Positions 34,701-40,952 of a stretch of 64,000 bases of DNA are shown here, piece by piece. This DNA is from Symbiodinium natans (taxonomy: Eukaryota > Sar > Dinophyceae > Suessiales > Symbiodiniaceae): NCBI GenBank assembly GCA_905221605.1, contig CAJNDS010002430.1, positions 189,520-253,519 of the forward strand. Reading direction: 5' to 3'. Made by a program: the position numbers and the translations under genes. Within the stretch, counting starts at the first letter, position 1; each line of letters opens with the position of its first letter. The notes beneath the pieces were generated by a model. It had not been told where the DNA came from and did not search any database. It worked only from the letters and a program-made list of their open reading frames with translations.

Positions 34701-37700
34701 CGCTGGAGGAGCACCTCAAGGAGCATTTTTTGCAGTGCCTGGACCGCAAGGCCCCCTACACTGTGACGACCATCTCCGAGATCATCAAGGAGAAAGCAAA
34801 GCCCCCGAACCCACCGAGGAAGGAAGCCGACTCCCCGGGGTACCCGGAGAGGTTGCCTACCCCTCCGCGGGTTCCGCCACGTCGACGCTTGCCCACGCCG
34901 CCGAGGAATCCGACATCGCCATTGGCCAGCGCATCACGGGCACCAGCTACGCCGCCAAAGACATCGCCATTGCCACCACCACCGACCAATCCCGGAACGC
35001 CTACTTCAAGTGGATGGAGTGTGGTGACGGACCGAAAGCGCTGAGTGCAGTCAGCCAGAAAGGATCTTCCCAGGCGGTGGCGAGCAGCAAAAGTCTTGAT
35101 GTGCTTGATGGTTGTGCTTGCGCTTGTGATGTTGGCATGAGTGGCATGGTTGGCATGAGTGGCATGGTTGGCATGAGTGGCATGGTTGAGCATGTGTGTG
35201 TTGGTGAGCTTGATCAGGAGAAAGCACCGGCCCCAGACGGCGACCAGGCGTGGTTGCTGCATGGTGATCAGGAGTTGCTTCACCAGGAGTTGTGGGGAAA
35301 GGTTCACCGTGAGCATGTGTTGCGAAGTCATGTTCCTTTTAATTCCAGCTGTGAGCATTGCGTGCGTGGTAGAGGTCTTGAACCAGCTAGGAAAATCGAG
35401 AGGGATTCCGGAGAGGGAGCCCAAAAGGAGGTTCAGATCGACAAGTTCTTCTACAAGGGGATTTGGTTCCTGGTGTTGGTGCTTGTTGGTTGCTTTGCCA
35501 TCGGAACAGTGATGTACCGTGAAGTTTCAGGACCGCGTGGAGCAGCAGCGCGTGAGGTGATGCTTGGAGAGATGTCGGCGTGGGGACGTAGTGTTGGCTT
35601 GGTTGGAGTTGAAGCGCGTGACTTGTCGGTTTGCGTGAAGTCGGATCTTGAAGGGGTAGTAAAGAACCTTGCTCAGGGTTTTGCTGATACCATGACCGTG
35701 GGTGCGGTTGAGGTGTCTGATGTTCCGGTTGGTCGGCACGCCCCGGTCGCAGAGAGGGCCATCCGAACACTGAAGGAAAACGCGAACACGTTGTGCGCCG
35801 GATTGGAGCAAGTTGGCCTAGAGCCATGTGGCAGAGGAGTCAGCTTCCTTCTCTCTCACTGTGCTCAGGCACACAACCGCTACCAAATCCAGCCTGGATC
35901 GGCAATGACTCCTGAACAACGTAGTTTAAGAACTATGAGGCAGCCTCGGGCGATATACGTCTGGGGAGCGTCAATCTTGGCCACACCTCCGCCGAGTCTA
36001 CGACAATTCATCACGGGCAGATATGGACAGGCTGCCTACTTAGGCCCTGAAGTCGCGGGTGGCAGTCATCTGGTGCAGTTCCGACTGAAGGATGGTTCGT
36101 TGAAGATTGCCCGGTCAGCCCGAATCAGGATGTTGGTGCCCATGACCTTTGAGTTGTCAGCCTTGCGTGGTATTTGCCGTATGTTGCCCGAGCGTGCTGG
36201 TGACGTTGTGCGTGGTTTGCCAGCGGTTGATCAAGGGAACATGCGTGATCTTCCAATCCCAAACACCGAGACTCGCGGACCGCCAGCATCGTGGGTCGAG
36301 GAAAATGGCAGGACCCCGAGGTGTCGAGCGTGTCGATTGAGGGGTGTTCCAGCGGACAAGGCATGGCACACTCAGAAGTGTCGTGACAGATACGCTGCGT
36401 ACGTGAAGAGCTCTTTTGATCCGAATCAGTTTGTGCTTGATGATGCCCAGCATGAGTTGGAGATCGAAGGAGTTGAGCTTGATCTTGGTTCGCGTGCTTT
36501 TGGTGAGCTTGACGTCGGGTTGGAGTTGCCTGATGATGTGCAGGATTATGAACCGACTGAAGATGAGGGAGAGCGAGGTCTCGGTGATTCCTTCCTGCCT
36601 GAAGGGGTGCTTGAGGGTGAACTTCGTCCCGGAGACTCTGTTGGAGTTGAACCTGCAGCTTCAGAAGAGGCTGACTTCATGGAAGTTGAGCCAGAAAGCC
36701 TGGATCGGGTGCCAGAGCCAGAGTCTGATGCCATGGTCAACAACGTCTTGTTCCGTGAGTCGTTGGGTTTCGCCGCTGTTGCAAATCCCAGTACCGGAGG
36801 ACAGACAGTGAAGCTTGGTGGTGAGACTCTTGTGGTTGAAATGCCCTCGTCTTCCAAGGATGATGTCACCGGACATGCATTGGACCTTGGTCTGACATAC
36901 GAAGGCATGTTGCGTGAGTTGAGTGCGCTTGAGTCCCTTGCAGTCGGTGATGTGATTTGGCATGTGGATCCGAAGCAGAAAGTGATATCCACAAGATGGG
37001 TGTCAAATGCAAAGCTGGAGCGGGTTGACGGCAAAGAAAGACCACTGGTCCGTTGTCGGGTTGTTGCGCGTGATTTCGCCCAGGGAGCAACGGCTGCTCA
37101 GCTTGGCATTTCTGCGGCGACCAGCTCAGCCGAGGCATTGAGGACCTTCCTCTTTTATGCCGGCTCGAAGAGGCAGAACGTCGTAGGCCTCGACGTCAGT
37201 ACGGCGTTCTTGTTCGCAGAGTTAGAAGAAGAAGACGGCACGGTGGTAGTGCGGCTTCCTGCTGGAGTTACCGGTCCCAATGGACGCCCTGGGTTCATGC
37301 GACTTCGCAAGGCTCTTTATGGGTTGAGAGCCGCGGCCCAGACCTGGGCTCGTCATCTCGCAAAGCTCCTCAAGCGCCTCTGCGACCTCACTCCATGCGA
37401 GACAGAGCCATGCCTCTTCTCCGGTGTGGTTCTCGGTGGACAGAGGGTGGCAGTGTTGTGCTACGTAGACGATCTCCTCATCAGCGGCGACAGCGACGAG
37501 GCCATCTACTACGTGGTGGAGAAGCTTAAGAGCGCGGTAAAGATCAAGGTGACCGCTGACTTGGATCGTGATCAGCAAATCACGTTTCTTGGTCGTCAAA
37601 TCACCAGGAAGAAGGGCGAGGACTCTTTGGTGATTGGCATGGCAGGCGAGTACTACCAGGAGATCTATGAGGGTTTTGGACTTGGGAAAAGTCCGAAGTC

Positions 37701-39213
37701 TTGCCCGACGCCGCCGAATCTTCGAGAACTTTATGACAGAGAAGAAGAAGTCTTGGAGCGGGAGTTGAGCTCGGAAGCTGCTGCTCGATATCGCTCTACG
37801 CTGGGATGCCTTTCATGGTTGGCCATGACGCGCGTGGATCTAGCATATTATGTTTCCATGCTAGCTCGAGGCCAGGCCAGTCCACGTGAGAAGCATGAAC
37901 GTGCGATGCGGATGGTATTACGGTATCTTCGGCATGTTCAGGACTTTCGACAAATCGTCCATCCAGTTGATGAACGGAGCCTTCGGTTGGATTGCTACGT
38001 GGATGCGTCATGGGGCAGTGAGAGGAGCGTTGATCGCAAGAGTGTGAGCGGTGGTTGCATCATGCTTGGTGGTTTCTGCTTGAAAGCGTGGTCACGGCTT
38101 CAACAAGCTGTCGCTCTCAGCTCAGCAGAGTCGGAGTTGTACGGATTGGTTGAGGGAGCAAAGGAATCACTTTCAATCCGAAGGGCAATTTCCCACGTGT
38201 TTGGATGGGATGAGTTGTGCGCACCGCACCTCTTTTGCGACTCCGAGGCCGCCATTGCCATCAGCAGGGCTGACGGCTTGAGGCGTGTCAGACATATAGA
38301 TCTGAGAGCATGCTTTATACAAGATCAGCTCCGACAGCGACTTCTCTTCATCTTCGGAGTGCGAGGAGCCTCCAACGTCGCTGACCTCTTCACAAAGTCG
38401 TTAGATGCCCGGACTACGTTGAAACACATGTTGAACCTTGGTTTGTCCGAAGTCACTGTTGCAGCTTGCGTTGGTGAGTTGGCGTGTTTCGTTGGCTTGC
38501 TTGGTGCTGCTGTGGCTGGCAAGGATCATGTATCTCTTGCAGATCGGTATCGTTTGATGGAGTTTGCCAAGTGGTTGGTGGTTGAGTTCTGTGCGCCTCC
38601 TATGTCGAGCATGTTGGCTGCGTCGCGAGCGTGCTCCTGGGTTGGTGTGTTGACTGTCAGTGAGGCAGATGACGGCGGAGACCCGGCCACTACAGCGCAG
38701 CTTCAACAGATCTGCACTCTCCACATCCGCAGGGGGGGTTTCGTCTACTTGTGGGCTAGTACTCCGTGCACCGGTGGTTGTCTGTACCAGCATCTACATG
38801 CACGTGATCCAGCCTACAGACGCGGTCGGTTGGCACGGCACTGGTCGCTACACAGGAAGCTGTGGAAGGCTTTTATGTCGCTGTGTGACTACGTCCATGC
38901 TTGGTCGATCGAGTGGCCCCGAGCCTGTGCTTACTGGTCATGGAACCAGACTATCCGTTTTCTGCAGTCGCGACCGTACATGTTGCACGATGTGTTGGTT
39001 GACGGTTGCTCGCTTGGCATGCGTGGTCGAGATGGCGAGTTGATCTACAAACGTTGGCGTGTCATCACGACGATGGAGTCGGTTGCTCGCGGCTTGTCGG
39101 TCTTTCGGTGCCCAGGTGATGGTCATCCACATTCCGCCAACTTCGATCTCAAGAATACCCAACACTACCCGGCGAAGTTGACGAACGCTTTCTTGCACGC
39201 GTTAAACGCATGA
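31711..39213 (+). CDS. C3 gag-PR-IN-RT-RNase H-MTase-like polyprotein
   Basis: One frame of 2,500 residues. Gag: Gln-rich helix (QQQQQQISQMMLLVQQLVQ) near 75, helical capsid-like part, Lys/Gly tract, CCHC knuckle at 447-460. Five 21-residue repeats precede the aspartic protease (D675 in LLDSGAST). A ~350-residue poorly constrained stretch follows, overlapping another ORF. Integrase: HHCC site near 1,200-1,220, then D, D, E near 1,243, 1,311 and 1,348 with exactly 35 residues between the last two. RT has LDVSTAFLFA and CYVDD near 1,920. RNase H has YVDASWG, SSAESELYG and CDSEAA. The tail, about residues 2,265-2,500, has VEFCAPP, STPCTGG (Cys about 2,353), EWP at 2,401-2,403 and VDGC near 2,430, which I read as a methyltransferase-like domain. 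The start at 31,711 is the first ATG; a later one is possible. Confidence 0.9.
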   Translation: MRGLQGLDTRHFHQGTCCRQWSCFQPDVELVGCSASHRKPGGWFSDCYGHPHTGNGFTHVTTLGSQLLVQTVQQQQQQISQMMLLVQQLVQDRTSAEKKGKGAGSLSSISDSVDHAMEVDDGNGAPIRNPKADSYVPKLPMLDGGRMNKGRRAEIEAWVEYLEVFLPWIALFDDRIPSEVQACFVKDKPILNKDLAKGESIRSTRVFLYLRQSFANFSRGLDILKQVEREQLGVPAGYEALRRLHQDLSVCSRIEASTLREEMLRYQPPASTKDRPLEVFRSVQVELAKYGRLVAAFPDLALSEADQSMIVLKGLDADVKRYILLHAKIDSMSELETAIKFYDANIKILTFADSGRGRDRRNNNDIANPLNFKGDGKGKDKGKEKGKDKGKDKGKDKGKDKGRSGKDKHDKKGEKGGKGNATQDPGKGGGGSSGSDPKHDKRANVKCYNCNELGHYSNRCPKKAAKGVAAAATLLEPQLAALTLEGPHVFAAAVGCEFFDIAQGDSDNESSLSDGDWEAFGRSWLLESSEATVELGTSQLGSLETPVELEKAPVELGTSQLGSLETPVELEKAPVELGTSQLGSLETPVELEKAPVELGTSQLGSLETPVELEKAPVELGTSQLGSLETPVELEKALSTLGEHGLSEFHFHDMSMAAPHVTHGSSSEAMDWWLLDSGASTHLISEETLQHVQVLSLSEHVGRDCVTATGASIGVQKSAVVRVCFAVERSSPIVVEFEALVAPVRFNLLSLGRLLNRNWTVSFAPRLHVQAGGFKFKAVWSNNCCWLQSHAVARACLVSQEQSAAQQIADPSCTRPSAAREDGLLQRKRSGMAHGREGQREAGPESRCDSSGLNLGGRRGLRGEHPVGHSYVHGDRGRNPLGARGCRVPGGVEAGRDRDPGTRQSSSAEAHAKEAESEEDAPEAPREENAKGSELFVDKEDPREAGASFRSPAAVVDVVECKFKGSEEAEAQGEPHDVSCKVRFEPLSKGEEGPREANAGGAPQGAFFAVPGPQGPLHCDDHLRDHQGESKAPEPTEEGSRLPGVPGEVAYPSAGSATSTLAHAAEESDIAIGQRITGTSYAAKDIAIATTTDQSRNAYFKWMECGDGPKALSAVSQKGSSQAVASSKSLDVLDGCACACDVGMSGMVGMSGMVGMSGMVEHVCVGELDQEKAPAPDGDQAWLLHGDQELLHQELWGKVHREHVLRSHVPFNSSCEHCVRGRGLEPARKIERDSGEGAQKEVQIDKFFYKGIWFLVLVLVGCFAIGTVMYREVSGPRGAAAREVMLGEMSAWGRSVGLVGVEARDLSVCVKSDLEGVVKNLAQGFADTMTVGAVEVSDVPVGRHAPVAERAIRTLKENANTLCAGLEQVGLEPCGRGVSFLLSHCAQAHNRYQIQPGSAMTPEQRSLRTMRQPRAIYVWGASILATPPPSLRQFITGRYGQAAYLGPEVAGGSHLVQFRLKDGSLKIARSARIRMLVPMTFELSALRGICRMLPERAGDVVRGLPAVDQGNMRDLPIPNTETRGPPASWVEENGRTPRCRACRLRGVPADKAWHTQKCRDRYAAYVKSSFDPNQFVLDDAQHELEIEGVELDLGSRAFGELDVGLELPDDVQDYEPTEDEGERGLGDSFLPEGVLEGELRPGDSVGVEPAASEEADFMEVEPESLDRVPEPESDAMVNNVLFRESLGFAAVANPSTGGQTVKLGGETLVVEMPSSSKDDVTGHALDLGLTYEGMLRELSALESLAVGDVIWHVDPKQKVISTRWVSNAKLERVDGKERPLVRCRVVARDFAQGATAAQLGISAATSSAEALRTFLFYAGSKRQNVVGLDVSTAFLFAELEEEDGTVVVRLPAGVTGPNGRPGFMRLRKALYGLRAAAQTWARHLAKLLKRLCDLTPCETEPCLFSGVVLGGQRVAVLCYVDDLLISGDSDEAIYYVVEKLKSAVKIKVTADLDRDQQITFLGRQITRKKGEDSLVIGMAGEYYQEIYEGFGLGKSPKSCPTPPNLRELYDREEEVLERELSSEAAARYRSTLGCLSWLAMTRVDLAYYVSMLARGQASPREKHERAMRMVLRYLRHVQDFRQIVHPVDERSLRLDCYVDASWGSERSVDRKSVSGGCIMLGGFCLKAWSRLQQAVALSSAESELYGLVEGAKESLSIRRAISHVFGWDELCAPHLFCDSEAAIAISRADGLRRVRHIDLRACFIQDQLRQRLLFIFGVRGASNVADLFTKSLDARTTLKHMLNLGLSEVTVAACVGELACFVGLLGAAVAGKDHVSLADRYRLMEFAKWLVVEFCAPPMSSMLAASRACSWVGVLTVSEADDGGDPATTAQLQQICTLHIRRGGFVYLWASTPCTGGCLYQHLHARDPAYRRGRLARHWSLHRKLWKAFMSLCDYVHAWSIEWPRACAYWSWNQTIRFLQSRPYMLHDVLVDGCSLGMRGRDGELIYKRWRVITTMESVARGLSVFRCPGDGHPHSANFDLKNTQHYPAKLTNAFLHALNA
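33308..33622 (+). repeat. 63-bp tandem repeats in C3 gag-PR linker
   Basis: Five in-frame copies of a 63-bp unit encode ELGTSQLGSLETPVELEKAP plus one residue, between the zinc knuckle and the protease. C2 has the same five units at about 29,030-29,350. Equal copy number in both elements suggests a shared recent source. Confidence 0.9.
34172..35044 (+). CDS. C3 hidden overlapping ORF (290 aa, basic, Pro-rich)
   Basis: Inside the gag-pol ORF, in another frame, an ATG opens 290 codons: MASSSESEVEWRMEGKDKGK, an acidic middle, a Lys-rich block (KPMPKKPKVKKMPQKP), a helical segment (RRTLEEHLKEHFLQCLDRKA, then TISEIIKEKAK), and a Pro/Arg tail ending SGWSVVTDRKR. Comparing C3 with C2 over the last 201 codons, this frame changes 3 residues while the overlapping gag-pol frame changes 10. 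Most differences are therefore silent here. That points to this frame as the one selection has preserved. How it is reached (frameshift, internal start or splicing) is unknown, as is its function. Confidence 0.55.
   Translation: MASSSESEVEWRMEGKDKGKLVRRVVATQAASISVGEEDFEESTRLATATSTETEGAILLVPADAESQVVLKPGEIETPGPAKVPQQKPMPKKPKVKKMPQKPLVKRMPKAASSSSTKRTPVKLVPRSDRQQPWLTLWSASSRAVKKQKLKESRMTSAARSDLNRFRKEKKGPERRTLEEHLKEHFLQCLDRKAPYTVTTISEIIKEKAKPPNPPRKEADSPGYPERLPTPPRVPPRRRLPTPPRNPTSPLASASRAPATPPKTSPLPPPPTNPGTPTSSGWSVVTDRKR
35124..35195 (+). repeat. 18-bp tandem repeat (GMSGMV) in C3 pol
   Basis: Three copies of an 18-bp unit encoding GMSGMV lie just upstream of the integrase zinc site. C2 has the same array at about 27,510-27,575. 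Confidence 0.85.
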
Positions 39214-39291
39214 CACCGCGAGATTTGCTCAAAGTTTTTCCCTCTTTTTTTACTTTGCCTTCGGTACGGTGTATAGAGCATAGGACGTGCC

Positions 39292-39729
39292 ATGGCTGAT
39301 ATGGTTGAGGTTGAAAACGCTGTGAGGCGCACTTGGGTTCGAGAGCTCTGGATGCAATGGGTTCCTCAGCAGCAGGTGGAAGTCAGTTTGATCGCCTTCC
39401 TTGCGATGTTTTCCTTGGCGATGCTTGGCAGCTTCCTCGCTGGAATCTTTGTGCAGCAATACCGACAGCGTCACAGCCATATTCTATCTTTGAGTGAGCT
39501 TCTTACCTTTCTTCCGGTGGAACAAAGTCGGAGAGCAATTATCACTACGCGGCATGGATACGCCTTTCATGTTCGCAGCGATTGCCCCGCCCTGCGCAAT
39601 ACCCACCCAGGCAATCTGCAGCGTCGAGTTGCTTGTGAGCTTTGTCTGCAATACTTGCGCGTGGACCAGCCGACACCCACCGTGTCGAGGGGGGGTGTAG
39701 AAGTTCGAGAACTGTGCGTCATCCTGTGA
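39292..39729 (+). CDS. C3 ORF3: TM plus Cys/His module (145 aa)
   Basis: It starts 78 bases after the pol stop and ends inside the LTR. One TM helix (LIAFLAMFSLAMLGSFLAG) is followed by a basic patch (RQRHSH), then HGYAFHVRSDCPAL and ACELCLQ. Differences from the C2 copy are few (for example R to S and N to D) and spare the H and C residues. The fold may bind zinc. A matching cluster is fused to pol in the unrelated-sequence element C1, so the module is shared between two copia lineages in this locus. Confidence 0.7.
   Translation: MADMVEVENAVRRTWVRELWMQWVPQQQVEVSLIAFLAMFSLAMLGSFLAGIFVQQYRQRHSHILSLSELLTFLPVEQSRRAIITTRHGYAFHVRSDCPALRNTHPGNLQRRVACELCLQYLRVDQPTPTVSRGGVEVRELCVIL
39687..39695 (+). 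promoter_or_regulatory. C3 polypurine tract
   Basis: GAGGGGGGG directly precedes the LTR start TGTAGAAG. Such a tract primes plus-strand DNA synthesis in LTR elements. Confidence 0.8.
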
Positions 39730-40097
39730 GGGTGCGACACGGTGAGTTTTGCAGTTTGCAGTTTTGTGTGCATAGCTTGGAGTCTGCTCAGCTTTTGAAG
39801 TTTTCCCAGTAGCCTGAGTACGATTAGCGGTGCAGGAACGTTTTGCCTCGTAGGGAACCACTCTCGTCGAGTTTCGTGACTTGAGGGTAGTTTTGGAGGT
39901 CTTTTAAGCCGAGCTGTCAAGTTGGAGAGCTGTGATACGTTTTCCACTTTGGCTCAAGTGACGAGCACTGGTGTGAGTGCTGCAAGCCAAAACAGAAGTG
40001 TTGTCCGAGTGTCTGAGCTTGCTTGCTTGGTTTGGACTTGTGTGAGTTGGCTTGGTTGTATCCTTGGTGCCTTGCTTGGCATCTTGGGTTTTTAACG
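39696..40097 (+). repeat. C3 3' LTR (402 bp)
   Basis: It runs from TGTAGAAGTTCGAG to GGGTTTTTAACG. The 3' end does not show the usual CA; the same end abuts a primer site at 30,971 and 31,547, which confirms the border. TTTGGCTCAAG at 39,948-39,958 matches the last 11 nt of the dinoflagellate spliced leader. Confidence 0.85.
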
Positions 40098-40290
40098 TCG
40101 AAGGGAACCACTCTCGTCGAGTTTCGTGACTTGAGGGTGGTTTTGGAGGTCTTTTTAAGCCGAGCTGTCAAGTTGGAGAGCTGTGATATGTTTTTCCACT
40201 TTGGCTCAAGTGACGAGCACTGGTGTAAGTGCTGCAAGCCGAACCAGAAGTGTTGTCCGAGTGTCTAATTGGTTTGGACTTACTTCTACA
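40098..40290 (+). repeat. Extra LTR fragment and tip of C2 5' LTR
   Basis: A plus-oriented LTR middle piece (GGGAACCACTCTCGTCG onward) follows the C3 LTR. It ends with TACTTCTACA at 40,281-40,290, the reverse complement of an LTR start. That tip, next to CACGTC, is the original outer end of C2. Confidence 0.7.
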
Positions 40291-40296
40291 CACGTC
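40291..40296. other. Target-site duplication CACGTC (right) of C2
   Basis: Partner of 13,666-13,671. The R sequence resumes immediately after it (AAGTCAAGCAGCAG), as in R2 at 53,018. Confidence 0.8.
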
Positions 40297-40684
40297 AAGT
40301 CAAGCAGCAGAAAAAAACATGGGCTAAGTTTGAAGTCTTGGCTTTGACGCGAACAGGGGAAACCGGTAGATGGGATGCGACAACCGCAATTGCAGACCGC
40401 GACGGTGACGCGTGGGTGGTGGTGGCGGGCCGTGGACATGAGTCATGACTCAATGACTCATGACTCATGACTATGACATGACTCATGACTCATGACTCAT
40501 AACTCATGAATCCCATGTCTTTGCACTTTCGTTTGATGGGTCTCATCCCTCTTTAAATCTCATTGCTCTAGCTTACTGGGGCGCTGTTGCGTCGAAGAAG
40601 CAGTGGAGGAAAAAAAATGACTCATGACTTCCACAAAATACATTCTGTTTTTTTTGAACGCCGCGATTTTTCTAATGTTTTTTT
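40297..40684 (+). repeat. Tandem repeat R1, piece 2 of 4
   Basis: It matches R2 53,018-53,410, including the GGCCGTGGACATGAGTCATG block and a TGACTCA microsatellite at about 40,438-40,505. It ends at the T run where the Ngaro-like element is inserted. Confidence 0.85.
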
Positions 40685-40951
40685 GCTAACGGTCAACGGG
40701 TTGATAGTGCATTAAAGTCTGAGCCTAGAGAAAAACCCCTTTGTGTTTCTTTGCTAGCTCGCCTGAGCTTTGGGAAAAGGGAAAACTTTCTTTCATTGGC
40801 CTTTTGCACTCATTTTCCAGTCTCTGACACCATTGCTTGCGCATGTTCACCGGTTCAAGTGCCTTGTGAACGATGAGCATCTGCAAGTTCTTGGAGCTGC
40901 CAAATGTTTTGCATCAAGCTTTGAACACTAGACTCAAGCTTCTGCAATGTG
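40685..40951 (+). repeat. Split direct repeat A1 (267 bp)
   Basis: It matches A2 (49,088-49,354) from GCTAACGGTCAACGGG to CTTCTGCAATGTG. It forms the 5' end of the element. Confidence 0.92.
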
Positions 40952-40952
40952 A

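Larger units (their letters stand above)
31657..40097 (+). mobile_element. C3: Ty1/copia-like element, plus strand
   Basis: C3 is an oppositely oriented copy of the C2 family, inserted within the 5' LTR of C2. It has one uninterrupted 2,500-codon gag-pol frame, ORF3 and a 402-bp 3' LTR. Its 5' LTR is rearranged, so the element cannot complete normal reverse transcription although its proteins look intact. Its proteins differ from C2 at scattered positions, so this is not a fresh inverted duplication. Confidence 0.88.

Noticed and set aside
35415-35510. Apparent TM helix (FLVLVLVGCFAIGTV) in C3 pol
   Set aside because: It falls exactly at the first beta strands of the integrase core, right after the catalytic Asp in VQIDKFF, so it is a buried core rather than a membrane segment.
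40438-40505. Array of TGACTCA motifs (AP-1/Gcn4-like sites), repeated at 53,161-53,228
   Set aside because: It is a microsatellite inside repeat R, present in both R copies. Nothing links it to a promoter.
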